64,000 bases of DNA from Glaciimonas sp. CA11.2 (GTDB lineage: Bacteria; Pseudomonadota; Gammaproteobacteria; Burkholderiales; Burkholderiaceae_D), in assembly GCF_034314045.1 (NCBI RefSeq), contig NZ_JAVIWL010000001.1:1612001-1676000 (forward strand), read 5' to 3'. The number at the start of each line of letters is the position of its first letter. Positions within the stretch are counted from its first letter, which is position 1. Below the pieces are notes generated by a model, which saw nothing but the letters and a program-made list of their open reading frames with translations, searched no databases and had not been told where the DNA came from. The position numbers and the translations under genes are program-made. Positions 1 to 9,345 of this stretch are shown piece after piece.

Positions 1-32
1 TCAACGATTTTAACTTTGCTTGGGAATGTCAT
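1..32 (-). CDS. mvaB: Hydroxymethylglutaryl-CoA lyase, first codons only
   Basis: Only the first ten codons are inside the window, reading MTFPSKVKIV and then leaving at base 1. This matches the usual start of HMG-CoA lyase (S-L-P-K-x-V-K-I-V-E-V-G-P-R-D-G), which splits HMG-CoA into acetoacetate and acetyl-CoA as the last step of leucine breakdown. A GAGGATC ribosome site lies just upstream of the ATG. Position after liuD and ghrA on the same strand supports the call (LiuE role). The identification rests on ten residues plus context. Confidence 0.6.
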   Translation of the reverse strand, partial: MTFPSKVKIV

Positions 33-74
33 TTTACGATCCTCGCTATTCTTATGATTTTAATATCCGATGAT

Positions 75-1034
75 TTAATAGCCGTTGATACGGTCTACAA
101 CCCCGGTGACCGCCTCACCGCGTTGCAGCGCACGGATTTTTTCGCTGATTTGTTGAATCGTGTCTAGTTCCACCGATGCTGCTGCGAAATGCGGCGTAAT
201 GGTAATGCGCGGTTCCTGCCAGTAAGGATGCTCGGACGGTAATGGTTCTTGCTGAAATACATCCAGTGTTGCACCGGCGATATGACCGGTTTTGACCAGC
301 GCCAGCAAATCGTCTTCCACCAGATGACCGCCACGGGCAACGTTAATCACATACGCACCTCTGGAACCCCCGGTGTGTTCAGTGCCACTCTGTAATTTTT
401 GCAGATTTTCACGATTGATGATGCCGGTGGTTTCTGGCGTCAGCGGCAGGATGCAGACCAACACCCGCGAGGCCCGCAAAAACGCATCAAGACCGTCTTC
501 GCCCGCATAACAACGCATGCCGGGCAAGTCTTTCTGAGTGCGACTCCAACCATTCAACGGAAACTCAAAATGCCTGACCGCGTCGGCAATCCGTACACCC
601 AACACGCCAAGACCCAAAATACCGACGCTAAAATCCTGCTTGTTATTGCGCGACAAGCGTCGCCATTCACCCTGACTGGCCTGTTGCTGATAAAGCGCAA
701 AGCGGCGGTAGTAGCCAAGCAAAGCGTGCGTCACATACTCAGCCATCTGAATCGCCATACCGGCATCGTCAACCCGAATCAGCGGCACACCGTCAGGAAA
801 CGCATTCCCTAGTTGGAAAATGGCATCGACACCCGCACCAAGATTAAAAATGCCTTTCAAATCGTGTCGGCCACGCAGCATGGCCGCCGGTGGTGCGAAC
901 ACCAGCGCATAATCTGCATGGTCCGTATCGCCCTCGGACCATAACCGACATTCAGCTTCAGGCATCGCTTTGGCGACCATTTCCAGCCAGTCGTCCAGCC
1001 CGCTCCCAGGCGGCGCATAGTATATTATTTTCAT
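75..1034 (-). CDS. ghrA: Glyoxylate/hydroxypyruvate reductase A (D-2-hydroxyacid dehydrogenase)
   Basis: A 319-residue cytosolic NAD(P)H-dependent reductase of the GhrA branch, expected to reduce glyoxylate to glycolate and hydroxypyruvate to glycerate. The dinucleotide-binding GLGVLG loop, the VARGG arginine loop, the DVFQQEPLP glutamate loop and the TPHF histidine loop are all present in order, giving the Arg-Glu-His catalytic set. Relative to E. coli GhrA as remembered, about ten extra residues (around TEHTGGSRG) sit just before the substrate Arg loop. The gene lies between liuD and the HMG-CoA lyase gene on the same strand, with a 130-bp gap to liuD. The glyoxylate link may relate to the AceK-controlled shunt coded further upstream; that connection is inference. 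Confidence 0.85.
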   Translation of the reverse strand: MKIIYYAPPGSGLDDWLEMVAKAMPEAECRLWSEGDTDHADYALVFAPPAAMLRGRHDLKGIFNLGAGVDAIFQLGNAFPDGVPLIRVDDAGMAIQMAEYVTHALLGYYRRFALYQQQASQGEWRRLSRNNKQDFSVGILGLGVLGVRIADAVRHFEFPLNGWSRTQKDLPGMRCYAGEDGLDAFLRASRVLVCILPLTPETTGIINRENLQKLQSGTEHTGGSRGAYVINVARGGHLVEDDLLALVKTGHIAGATLDVFQQEPLPSEHPYWQEPRITITPHFAAASVELDTIQQISEKIRALQRGEAVTGVVDRINGY

Positions 1035-1165
1035 TGAACTCCTTCTGGCAGCGCTTTTTTTAATTTCTGACTAGCCTTCGGTCAAGCATCGAAACCAAGT
1101 GCGGAATCAGGTCCGCTATCAGGTTTGTTACACCCACCGCTTTGCCACAAAACCGCATTATCAAA

Positions 1166-3196
1166 CTATTGCGTTACATCAAGTTTAAACGCTAGCAATT
1201 GCGCCGCTTCGGCCACCTGATCGCCAACCGCATACAGCAACTCTTCCACCAGACCATCGGCTGGCGCGGCAATCGTGTGCTCCATTTTCATCGCTTCCAT
1301 AATCAGCAATGGCGCACCCTTTTTAACCTGATCGCCCTGCGCGACCAATACGGCAACGATTTTCCCTGGCATGGGCGCAGTCAGGCGACCACCTTCGGTT
1401 TCGACTTCACCGGCGTGCGCCAATGGATCGACATAGTCCAGCGTATACTGGTGGCCGCCGGTAAATACCTGAAAGTGGGTACCATCAGAAACCACCGTAC
1501 CCCGCACCTCGCGATCACCAAGACTGATGACGTAATCACAATCACTCTGCTGCAACAATGCCATCCGCGTGAAGTGTTGACCATGTTGCAACAACCAACT
1601 GCCGGATTGATACAGCACAGCGATCGGGCTTGCCTTGCCATTGTCGACAAAGGTCAGCTGGCGTTGCAAGTTACTGTTCAGACGCCAGCCATTGGTATCG
1701 GTCCAGGGATTAACATGCGTGTCGGTTGCGCGACGTTCAGCCGCCAATAATGCGGCGGTTGCCAGCGCAAGCACTGCCACTTCAACCGGCTGAGCGATTG
1801 GAAACAGCGCGTCCTGATTCCGTTCAATCAACCCTGTATCCAGATCAGCGGTGGAAAAAGGCTGACTGGCAATCAGGCGCTGCAAGAAACTGATATTGCT
1901 GGCCAGACCCACAATTTGATACTGCGCTAAAGCATTAGACATACTCGCCAAAGCCTGTTGCCGATCCGGTGCCCAGACAATCAATTTGGCGATCATCGGA
2001 TCATAAAACGGCGAGATGGCATCACCCGCACGCACCCCTGAATCAATCCGTACAATCGCGTCGGGTGTTGCCGCAGCGGTCACTTCAAATTCGCGTGCGG
2101 CTGGCGTACGCAAATGGCGCAGCGTGCCGATTGACGGCAAAAATCCCTTGTCCGGATTTTCAGCATAAATCCGCGCTTCAATCGCATGACCGCGTATTGT
2201 TAGTTGCGCTTGCTTAAGTGGCAGCGGCTCGCCAGAAGCAACTCGCAATTGCCACTCAACCAGATCAAGCCCAGTGATCATTTCGGTCACCGGATGTTCG
2301 ACTTGCAGGCGGGTATTCATTTCCATGAAATAAAACGCGCCGCCTTCGCCATTTTCGTAGTCAGCAATAAATTCCACCGTACCCGCGCCGACATAGCCAA
2401 CTGCCTTAGCTGCCGCGACCGCCGCATCGCCCATGGCTTTGCGCCGCTCTTCAGTCATTCCTGGCGCTGGCGCCTCTTCCAGTACTTTTTGATGACGCCG
2501 TTGCACTGAGCAATCACGTTCAAACAAGTAAACGCAATCACCCTGACTGTCGGCAAAGACCTGAATTTCTATGTGTCGCGGACGGGTCAAATACTTCTCG
2601 ACCAATACTTTATCATCACCAAAACTGCTGATCGCCTCGCGCTTGCAGGATGCCAATGCAGCCTTGAAATCTGCGCTATTCTCGACGATTCGCATGCCCT
2701 TACCGCCGCCGCCAGCGCTTGCCTTCAGCAATACCGGATAGCCGATTTTGTCGGCCTGTTGCTGCAACAGATCGGCATCCTGATCATCGCCGTGATAACC
2801 GGGAACCAGCGGCACGTCGGCTTTCGCCATTAATGACTTGGCGGCAGATTTTGATCCCATCGCCTTGATCGCACTAGCCGGCGGTCCGATGAATATCAGA
2901 CCAGCGTCTGCGCACGCCTGCGCAAATTGCGCGTTCTCTGACAAAAAACCGTAACCCGGATGGATCGCCTGCGCGCCCGTCGCCAGCGCGACGGCAATAA
3001 TTTTATCCCCGCGCAGATAGCTTTCCTTGGCCGCTGCCGGCCCGATGCAGACTGCCTCGTCGCAGACTGCCACATGCTTGGCACCGGCATCGGCTTCCGA
3101 GTAAACCGCCACCGTTTTGACGCCCATACGGCGGGCCGTGGCGGCGACACGACAGGCGATTTCACCGCGATTGGCGATCAAAATTTTTGTAAACAT
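1166..3196 (-). CDS. liuD: Methylcrotonyl-CoA carboxylase alpha (biotin) subunit
   Basis: A 676-residue biotin-dependent acyl-CoA carboxylase alpha chain. The N-terminal biotin carboxylase part begins with KILIANRGEIACR and carries the glycine-rich ATP loop KASAGGGGKGM. A linker domain follows. The C-terminal carrier domain has the biotin site EAMKMEH with the biotinylated lysine near residue 637. In leucine catabolism it carboxylates biotin for transfer to 3-methylcrotonyl-CoA by the beta subunit LiuB. Propionyl- or geranyl-CoA carboxylase are alternatives from sequence alone, but liuA, liuB and liuC on the same strand point to methylcrotonyl-CoA. Its partner gene liuB is 7 kb away, on the far side of the biotin operon. 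Confidence 0.9.
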   Translation of the reverse strand: MFTKILIANRGEIACRVAATARRMGVKTVAVYSEADAGAKHVAVCDEAVCIGPAAAKESYLRGDKIIAVALATGAQAIHPGYGFLSENAQFAQACADAGLIFIGPPASAIKAMGSKSAAKSLMAKADVPLVPGYHGDDQDADLLQQQADKIGYPVLLKASAGGGGKGMRIVENSADFKAALASCKREAISSFGDDKVLVEKYLTRPRHIEIQVFADSQGDCVYLFERDCSVQRRHQKVLEEAPAPGMTEERRKAMGDAAVAAAKAVGYVGAGTVEFIADYENGEGGAFYFMEMNTRLQVEHPVTEMITGLDLVEWQLRVASGEPLPLKQAQLTIRGHAIEARIYAENPDKGFLPSIGTLRHLRTPAAREFEVTAAATPDAIVRIDSGVRAGDAISPFYDPMIAKLIVWAPDRQQALASMSNALAQYQIVGLASNISFLQRLIASQPFSTADLDTGLIERNQDALFPIAQPVEVAVLALATAALLAAERRATDTHVNPWTDTNGWRLNSNLQRQLTFVDNGKASPIAVLYQSGSWLLQHGQHFTRMALLQQSDCDYVISLGDREVRGTVVSDGTHFQVFTGGHQYTLDYVDPLAHAGEVETEGGRLTAPMPGKIVAVLVAQGDQVKKGAPLLIMEAMKMEHTIAAPADGLVEELLYAVGDQVAEAAQLLAFKLDVTQ

Positions 3197-3275
3197 GTCT
3201 GCTCCAGTTGGTTTTTTGTTCTGCTGAAAAACAATTCAATCAAATCGCTGCCCATCGCTACTTCTACTAAAAGTT

Positions 3276-3305
3276 TGTAGGACTAACGCAATCGTCAGTC
3301 CTACA
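3276..3305 (-). terminator. Hairpin after the biotin operon
   Basis: A perfect 9-bp stem (TGTAGGACT / AGTCCTACA) with a 12-nt loop lies about 80 bp past the bioB stop and 80 bp before liuD. On the minus strand it is followed by AAACTTTTAG, a weak T-rich tail. It probably ends or attenuates the biotin operon transcript before liuD. Confidence 0.5.
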
Positions 3306-3386
3306 GAATCTCACTTGTGGTAACAGACGTTTGAAGATGATTTTTCGCCGTTTCTATTTTTTCTTTCGGTCAGCTAACGAACTGCT

Positions 3387-4451
3387 TTATTGCGCTTCGC
3401 TTTGCGTCACTTCACAGCGTGCATCAATGGCAGTCGACCGCGTGTGCATACCCAATTTAGCCAACAATGCGCGATCTTCTTCAACTTCCGGGTTGCCGGT
3501 TGTCAGCAATTTATCGCCGTAGAAAATCGAGTTCGCACCCGCCAGGAAACACAGCGACTGAATCGCCTCACCCATCTGGCGGCGACCGGCCGATAAACGC
3601 ACCCGCGCTGTTGGCATCGTGATACGTGCCACTGCAATGGTCCGAACAAATTCGAGCAGATCCAGCGCCTCAATACCATACAAAGGCGTGCCTTCGACCT
3701 GCACCAGATTGTTCACAGGAACCGATTCTGGATAAGGTGTCATGTTGGCGAGTTGCGCCACCAGACCGGCCCGCTGCAAGCGCGATTCGCCCATGCCGAC
3801 AATCCCGCCACAACACACTTTGATACCGACGCCACGCACGCTGTCGATCGTGTCCAGACGGTTTTGATAATCGCGGGTGGTGATAATGTCACCATACAAT
3901 TCGGGGGCGGTATCGAGGTTGTGGTTGTAGTAATCCAGACCGGCTTGCTTCAACCGCTCGGCCTGACCTTCGCCCAACATACCCAGCGTGGCGCAGGTTT
4001 CAAGGCCGAGAGCTTTCACGCCGCGCACCATATCTTCTACGTGTTCCAGATCACGATCTTTTGGCTCGCGCCATGCCGCGCCCATGCAAAAACGCGTTGC
4101 ACCGTTAGCCTTGGCTTGACGGGCAGCATCCAGCACCGTCTCAAGAGGCAAGATTTTTTGGGCAACAACGCCGGTATCGTAGCGCGCAGCTTGCGGGCAA
4201 TAGCCGCAATCTTCCGGGCAACCGCCGGTCTTGATCGACAAGAGTGTCGCTAACTCGACTTCGCTTGGATCAAAATTTTCGCGATGTACTTGTTGCGCGC
4301 GGAACATCAAATCGTTGAACGGCAAATTGAATATTTCCAGCACTTCTTCCACGCGCCATGCGGCATCGACTGCCGGAGCCACGATTTTTTGGGCGATACC
4401 AGGCTGAAAGTTAATCGGTTGTGAAGTGCTGGCGTTCGGTTGCGAAGACAT
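3387..4451 (-). CDS. bioB: Biotin synthase
   Basis: A 354-residue radical SAM enzyme that inserts sulfur into dethiobiotin, the last step of biotin synthesis. The 4Fe-4S/SAM motif C-x3-C-x2-C is at Cys78, Cys82 and Cys85 ([12 protein letters not shown]). Other family hallmarks are FCMGAAWR and YYNHNLDT. It is the last gene of the P450-bioF-bioA-bioD-bioB operon, with only 2 bp between the bioD stop and its ATG. The protein has a short Ser/Gln/Asn-rich N-terminal extension relative to the E. coli enzyme. The hairpin downstream is likely the operon end. Confidence 0.97.
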   Translation of the reverse strand: MSSQPNASTSQPINFQPGIAQKIVAPAVDAAWRVEEVLEIFNLPFNDLMFRAQQVHRENFDPSEVELATLLSIKTGGCPEDCGYCPQAARYDTGVVAQKILPLETVLDAARQAKANGATRFCMGAAWREPKDRDLEHVEDMVRGVKALGLETCATLGMLGEGQAERLKQAGLDYYNHNLDTAPELYGDIITTRDYQNRLDTIDSVRGVGIKVCCGGIVGMGESRLQRAGLVAQLANMTPYPESVPVNNLVQVEGTPLYGIEALDLLEFVRTIAVARITMPTARVRLSAGRRQMGEAIQSLCFLAGANSIFYGDKLLTTGNPEVEEDRALLAKLGMHTRSTAIDARCEVTQSEAQ

Positions 4452-4453
4452 GA

Positions 4454-5245
4454 TCAGATTTCCTTAGAAGGGAGGGAATTTGTTAAAAGAGGTGTTCCGG
4501 CAGGCCAGCCCGGCAAATGTGAGAATTCAAGATAACTGGCGGCAGCGGCGATTAATTCCGCGGCAGGCAAAGACAGTCGCGGTACACGGCCCAACAAAGG
4601 CGCATCAATGCGCGCCACCAGCGCCTCCATCGTCGCGTCAGCGTTGAGCATGTCGGGATCGACAGTATTGATAACCCAGCCTGCCAATAGCAAGCCGCGC
4701 GCGGCAATCGCTTCGACCGTTAGCAGCGCGTGGCTAATGCAGCCAAGCCGCAAACCAACAACCAGCACAACCGGCAAACCCAACTGTTCTGCCAAATCGG
4801 CGGTATCAGTGGTGGCGTTCAATGGCACGCGAAAGCCACCAACGCCTTCGACTACCACTGCGTCAGCCAAGGTCGCTATCTGTTGATAGCACGCCAAAAT
4901 ATGCGGCAATGCAATGATGCGGTCTTCCTGCGCGGCGGCGATATGCGGCGCGGTCGGCGCCTTAAATAAATACGGCGTTGCCAAATGTGTTGGTAGCGCG
5001 ACGCTGGCTTGCGCTGCTAAAGCATCGGCGTCGTCGTTGTGCCAGATTCCGTCGCGCAACTCTGCACCAGCGGCGACCGGCTTCATCCCGGCGGTACGAA
5101 TGCCGGTTTTAGTCAGCGCATGCAACAAACTGGCAGCGACGAGCGTTTTACCGATTTCGGTATCCGTGCCAGCGACAAAATAGGCGCATTGCGGCTTGTT
5201 TTCCATTGGCATCAACGCATTCAACGGTATCGTTTGATTAGTCAT
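4454..5245 (-). CDS. bioD: Dethiobiotin synthetase
   Basis: ATP-dependent enzyme that closes the ureido ring of 7,8-diaminopelargonate with CO2 to give dethiobiotin. The P-loop GTDTEIGKT is at residues 26-34, followed by MKPVAAG and the [10 protein letters not shown] loop. I place the start at 5245 (MTNQTIPL, 263 residues): a GAGAGG ribosome site precedes it, and its ATG overlaps the bioA stop as TGATG, the usual sign of translational coupling. An in-frame extension to 5308 would lie inside bioA and has no supporting site. C-terminal residues beyond the conserved fold ([14 protein letters not shown]) look unstructured. Confidence 0.95.
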   Translation of the reverse strand: MTNQTIPLNALMPMENKPQCAYFVAGTDTEIGKTLVAASLLHALTKTGIRTAGMKPVAAGAELRDGIWHNDDADALAAQASVALPTHLATPYLFKAPTAPHIAAAQEDRIIALPHILACYQQIATLADAVVVEGVGGFRVPLNATTDTADLAEQLGLPVVLVVGLRLGCISHALLTVEAIAARGLLLAGWVINTVDPDMLNADATMEALVARIDAPLLGRVPRLSLPAAELIAAAASYLEFSHLPGWPAGTPLLTNSLPSKEI

Positions 5246-6624
5246 CAAGACCTCTCGCCAATGACGCTGTTGAATACAGAAGCTGTGCGTGCTGCCAGCA
5301 AGTCGCACTCTTCCTCATCGAGGATGTATGGAGGCATCAGATAGACCGTGTTGCCAATGGGTCGTAATAGCAATTCGCTTTCCAACGCTTTGCTGAAAAA
5401 TCGACGCGAAAAAGTTGACGCTGCTGCCGGATCGGCAATTTTTGCATCAAACGCCCAGATCATCCCGCGCTGGCGGAAATGCTGCACGCTCGGATGATCG
5501 GCCATTGGTTGCAATGCGGCGGTTATGCGCTGTGCCTTCACGCGATTAGCGTTCAGTACATCATCTTGCTCAAAAATTTCAAGCGTCGCCAACGCCGCAC
5601 GACAGGCTAATGGATTGCCGGTGTAAGAATGCGAATGCAAAAAACCACGGGTGACGTCGGCATCGTAGAAACTTTGATAAATGGCATCGGTCGTCATCAC
5701 CAGCGACAATGGCAAATAGCCACCGCTGATCCCTTTCGACAGGCAAACGAAATCCGGCCAGACCGGCTGCGGCGCTGAGGCTTCAGAACCCTTTGCCGTA
5801 GCTTGCTCAGACGCAAAGAATGTTCCAGTCCGACCGCAGCCCACGGCAATTTCATCAAAGATCAAATGCACCTGATAACGGTCGCATAAGGCGCGTACTT
5901 CGGCCAAATAGACGGGATCGTGCATTGCCATGCCGGTCGCACACTGCACCAATGGCTCGATAATTAGCGCCGCGATGTGCGTGCCACGTTGTTGCAATAA
6001 CAATTCCAGAGAATGCGCAGCACGACGCGCAACATCGGCAGCGGTTTCTCCTTCATGCGCGCCGCGTGCATCGGGCGACATCACAACGTGCGCCTGACGT
6101 AATAGCGGTCCATACGCATCGCGGAACAAAGCCACGTCTGTCACCGCCAGCGCACCGATGGTTTCGCCGTGATAACTGCCTTTGAGACAAACGAATTCTT
6201 GCTTGGCGCTATGACCGGCGTTACGCCAGGAATGAAAACTCATCTTCAGTGCTATTTCCACCGCCGAAGCACCATCCGACGCGTAAAAGCAATGCCCCAA
6301 CACATTCCCCGTGCGCTCTGCCAGTTTCTCTGACAACCGAATCACCGGCTCGTGCGTAAAACCCGCCAACATCGCGTGTTCAAGCTTATCCAGCTGGTCT
6401 TTCAACGCGGCATTAATACGCGGATTGGCATGACCGAATAGATTCACCCACCATGAACTAATGGCGTCCAGATAACGCTTGCCATCGGCGTCGTATAGCC
6501 ACGCACCGCGACCATGGCTGACCGGAATCAGCGGCACCGTTTCGTGGTGTTGCATTTGCGTGCATGGATGCCAGACGCTTTTCAGACTGCGATTCACCCA
6601 GTCAGATTGTGTGTTTTGTTTCAA
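5245..6624 (-). CDS. bioA: Adenosylmethionine-8-amino-7-oxononanoate aminotransferase, TTG start
   Basis: A 459-residue PLP class III aminotransferase converting KAPA to 7,8-diaminopelargonate with SAM as amino donor. The family N-terminus SVWHPCTQM, the [14 protein letters not shown] block, Asp257 ([12 protein letters not shown]) and the PLP lysine at about residue 297 ([14 protein letters not shown]) are all visible. The start is a TTG directly after the bioF TAG stop, with AAGGAAG upstream inside bioF. No ATG exists before the conserved N-terminus, so the TTG start is well supported. Its stop overlaps the bioD start. Confidence 0.95.
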   Translation of the reverse strand: MKQNTQSDWVNRSLKSVWHPCTQMQHHETVPLIPVSHGRGAWLYDADGKRYLDAISSWWVNLFGHANPRINAALKDQLDKLEHAMLAGFTHEPVIRLSEKLAERTGNVLGHCFYASDGASAVEIALKMSFHSWRNAGHSAKQEFVCLKGSYHGETIGALAVTDVALFRDAYGPLLRQAHVVMSPDARGAHEGETAADVARRAAHSLELLLQQRGTHIAALIIEPLVQCATGMAMHDPVYLAEVRALCDRYQVHLIFDEIAVGCGRTGTFFASEQATAKGSEASAPQPVWPDFVCLSKGISGGYLPLSLVMTTDAIYQSFYDADVTRGFLHSHSYTGNPLACRAALATLEIFEQDDVLNANRVKAQRITAALQPMADHPSVQHFRQRGMIWAFDAKIADPAAASTFSRRFFSKALESELLLRPIGNTVYLMPPYILDEEECDLLAARTASVFNSVIGERS

Positions 6625-7920
6625 CTATGCTTCCTTCATACTGTCGATATCGGCTGGCGCGTTTTCCTCGCTGACGGTATCTTTTGCGGTCCATGTCTCT
6701 GCGGCAGCAAGCTTTTTAGCAGCCACATGCAACGCAGCAATCAATTGATCCACTTGTTCTATTGTATGCGCCGCTGAGAGCGAAATACGTAATCGCGCCG
6801 TCCCTTTAGGCACGGTCGGTGGGCGAATCGCTGGCACCCAGATATTCTGTTCATACAATGCTGCCATCACATCCAGCGCGAGCTGATTATCACCGACAAC
6901 CAATGCCTGAATCGCACTGTCAGACGGGAGTAGCGACCATGGTAAATCAGCAACACCATCACGTAACTGTTTTGCTAATTGCCGCAAATGCTGTTGTCGC
7001 CAATCTTCGGTTTCCAACAAGTTGAGCGTCGCTAATAGTGCGCACGCTAACATCGGTGGACTGGCCGTAGTGAACACGTAAGTCCGTGCGCGCTGCAATA
7101 ACCATTCGATCAACGTTGCATCGCCAGCCACAAACGCGCCCGAAACACCAGCCGCTTTCCCCAACGTGCCCATATACAGTACGCGCGGTGACGCCAATCC
7201 AAAATGGGCCAGACTGCCACGGCCTTGCGGTCCCAGCACGCCAAAACCGTGCGCATCGTCGACCAACAACCACGCATCGTATTTTTCGCACAGTGCCAAC
7301 AGCGCAGGCAAGGGCGCAATATCGCCATCCATACTAAACACGCCATCAGTCACTATCAGCTTGCGTGCGCTAGTGCTTTTGGCGAGTTGCTGCTCCACCC
7401 GCGCCACGTCGTTATGCGGATAGACGCGGAATTCTGCACCGGAAAGACGTGCGCCATCGATCAGGCAAGCGTGGTTTAACCGGTCGGAAAGTACCAGATC
7501 GCCGGGGCCGACCAACGCCGGAATAATCCCCATATTTGCCATGTAGCCATTTGAGAAATGCAATGCGCGGGGCATGCCAACAAACGCTGCCAGTGCGACT
7601 TCCAATTCTTCGCACACACTACTATGACCGCTGATCAGCGCCGACGATGCCGCGCCGACGCCGAATCGCGCCAAGCCATCGTGGGCAGCAGCGATCAACG
7701 CAGGATGATTGGCTAAACCAAGATAATCGTTGTTGCTGAAAGCCAGTATTTGCTTGCCATCAATTGTCAGCAGCGGACCTTGTGGACCATCCACGATGCG
7801 TCGTTTGCGTAGCAGCTTCTGGTCTTGCAATTGCATCAACTGAGCGCTTATTTCATCCATCAAATCGGGCTTGAAACCGGGAAACGCGTCAACAGGCAAA
7901 TTAAGGTCAGCATTAGACAT
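6625..7920 (-). CDS. bioF: 8-amino-7-oxononanoate (KAPA) synthase
   Basis: PLP-dependent alpha-oxoamine synthase condensing a pimeloyl thioester with alanine. Motifs: FSNNDYLGLA, HFSNGYMAN, DDAHGFGVLG and the PLP lysine near 255 (GTLGKAAGVSG). I choose the start at 7920 (MSNADL, 431 residues). A GAGG ribosome site lies 9 nt before this ATG, whereas it directly abuts the alternative ATG at 7929. The start overlaps the end of the P450 gene by 8 bp. The C-terminus carries about 35 residues beyond the usual family end, rich in Ala, Glu and Asp. Confidence 0.95.
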   Translation of the reverse strand: MSNADLNLPVDAFPGFKPDLMDEISAQLMQLQDQKLLRKRRIVDGPQGPLLTIDGKQILAFSNNDYLGLANHPALIAAAHDGLARFGVGAASSALISGHSSVCEELEVALAAFVGMPRALHFSNGYMANMGIIPALVGPGDLVLSDRLNHACLIDGARLSGAEFRVYPHNDVARVEQQLAKSTSARKLIVTDGVFSMDGDIAPLPALLALCEKYDAWLLVDDAHGFGVLGPQGRGSLAHFGLASPRVLYMGTLGKAAGVSGAFVAGDATLIEWLLQRARTYVFTTASPPMLACALLATLNLLETEDWRQQHLRQLAKQLRDGVADLPWSLLPSDSAIQALVVGDNQLALDVMAALYEQNIWVPAIRPPTVPKGTARLRISLSAAHTIEQVDQLIAALHVAAKKLAAAETWTAKDTVSEENAPADIDSMKEA

Positions 7921-9166
7921 GCGCGGCATCCTCGATTGGAGAGGCCGCCAGCGTCGACACGTACTTTAATGGCAACGCGTTGAGGCTTCGATAAACTGCG
8001 TTATGTCCCCACGATTGGGTCTTGCCAACTAGTTGCAAGCCCGGCAACCGCTGCATAACGCTGCGCAAGGCAATTTCTGCTTCCATATACGTCAAAGTCG
8101 CGCCGATACAAACATGCGGGCCGAAGCCGAACGATAAATGCGCGCCCTGATTACGGGTGATGTCGAGCGTATCGGGGGCGGTGAATTTGGCGGGATCGCG
8201 GTTAGCCGAACCGATCAATGGGATGACCAGATCGCCTTTTTTCATGCGCTGACCATGCAATTCAACGTCAACTTTCAAACGACGGCCAGTGTATTGCACC
8301 GGACTGTCGAATCGGAGCAATTCCTTCAACGCCGATGGCAATAATGCTGGATCGTCCCGTAACATCTGCCATTGGTCAGGGTGTTGCAGAAGCGCCAACA
8401 TCCCGTTGCCGAGCAGATTGCGGGTCGTTTCGTGACCGGCAAATAACAACGTGCAACACTGCGCCAGCAATTCTTTGGTAGTAATAATGCCGCCGTTCGC
8501 TTCGGCCAGCATCAATTGGCTGATCAAGTCATCGCCGGGATGCAAACGCCGCTGCGGCAGGATTGCGCGAAAATACGCGTTCATCGCGACCAGACTGGTT
8601 TGCGCACGTCGGGCAATCTCGATAGTCGGGGTCGGGCTGCCGATAAAATCAGCAATATCATCCGACCAGGCCACGAATTCCGCCCGATCATCGCCATCAA
8701 TACCCAACATCGCCGCAATCACCAAGGCTGGCAACGGCCGCGCAACATCCCGCATGAAATCAAAACTGGCGGGGGTCGCAGATGTCGTTGCCATCACAGA
8801 ATCCAGCAAGCCATCAATCAGACTTTGAATCCGCGGCGCTAGCGCCTGCAAAGCCGCTGGTTTAAAGCCAACGTTCATGACTTGACGCAGCCGTGTGTGT
8901 TGCGGCGGATCGACAAACAACAACGACCGCGAAAAAATACGTTTAAATTCACGCAATTCGGTCAGCGCTTCCGGGCCGCTAGTATTCGCCCAGCCACCCG
9001 CACGCCGCACCGAAAAACGTGGATCGCGCAGAACGCTGGCGACATCGCTATATTCCGTCACAAGCCATGCACCACCACAGAACTCTTCATTCCAGTGCAG
9101 CGGCCCGGCCTGACGCAGTGCCTGATAAGTTGGGTAAGGATTGTTTAAAAAATCATTGTTTATCAT
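7913..9166 (-). CDS. Cytochrome P450, candidate BioI-like pimeloyl supplier
   Basis: A complete 417-residue soluble bacterial P450. The I-helix oxygen-activation motif AGHETT is at 243-248, the ExxR pair at Glu282/Arg285, and the haem-thiolate loop FGFGPHVCIG carries Cys353. It is the first gene of the biotin operon and overlaps bioF by 8 bp. In Bacillus, the P450 BioI cleaves an acyl-ACP chain to pimeloyl-ACP, the substrate of BioF. No bioC, bioH or other pimeloyl gene is in the window. Position and overlap suggest the same role here, but the family alone cannot prove substrate, and bioC/bioH could lie elsewhere in the genome. Confidence 0.85.
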   Translation of the reverse strand: MINNDFLNNPYPTYQALRQAGPLHWNEEFCGGAWLVTEYSDVASVLRDPRFSVRRAGGWANTSGPEALTELREFKRIFSRSLLFVDPPQHTRLRQVMNVGFKPAALQALAPRIQSLIDGLLDSVMATTSATPASFDFMRDVARPLPALVIAAMLGIDGDDRAEFVAWSDDIADFIGSPTPTIEIARRAQTSLVAMNAYFRAILPQRRLHPGDDLISQLMLAEANGGIITTKELLAQCCTLLFAGHETTRNLLGNGMLALLQHPDQWQMLRDDPALLPSALKELLRFDSPVQYTGRRLKVDVELHGQRMKKGDLVIPLIGSANRDPAKFTAPDTLDITRNQGAHLSFGFGPHVCIGATLTYMEAEIALRSVMQRLPGLQLVGKTQSWGHNAVYRSLNALPLKYVSTLAASPIEDAAHV

Positions 9167-9287
9167 GTGTTAACTTTTAAAACTGACGAGCTTGCGCTCA
9201 CCATACTGCAAGAGACTGCAGGGGAACCGGAATTGTATAGGTATCGCCGCAACAGCATCACTTCAACCTGTGGATTAGCGCTGCATT

Positions 9288-9304
9288 CATCCCATATGGG
9301 GATG
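9288..9304. repeat. Inverted repeat upstream of the biotin operon
   Basis: CATCCC-ATATG-GGGATG, containing the perfect 10-bp palindrome CCCATATGGG, lies in the 179-bp gap between liuC and the P450 gene, about 125 bp before the P450 start. It has no T-run on the minus strand, so an operator is more likely than a terminator. It matches neither a BirA nor a BioR site that I know. Confidence 0.4.
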
Positions 9305-9345
9305 GTTTTTATGTATGACTTTTCAATAATATTGTCGGTTAATTA

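Noticed and set aside
3753..4253. A 166-codon plus-strand frame over bioB
   Set aside because: Mirror of bioB, whose radical SAM motif and length are certain.
9166..9240. GTTAAC near the P450 start as a BirA half-site
   Set aside because: Only one half-site is visible and the spacing and second half are missing.
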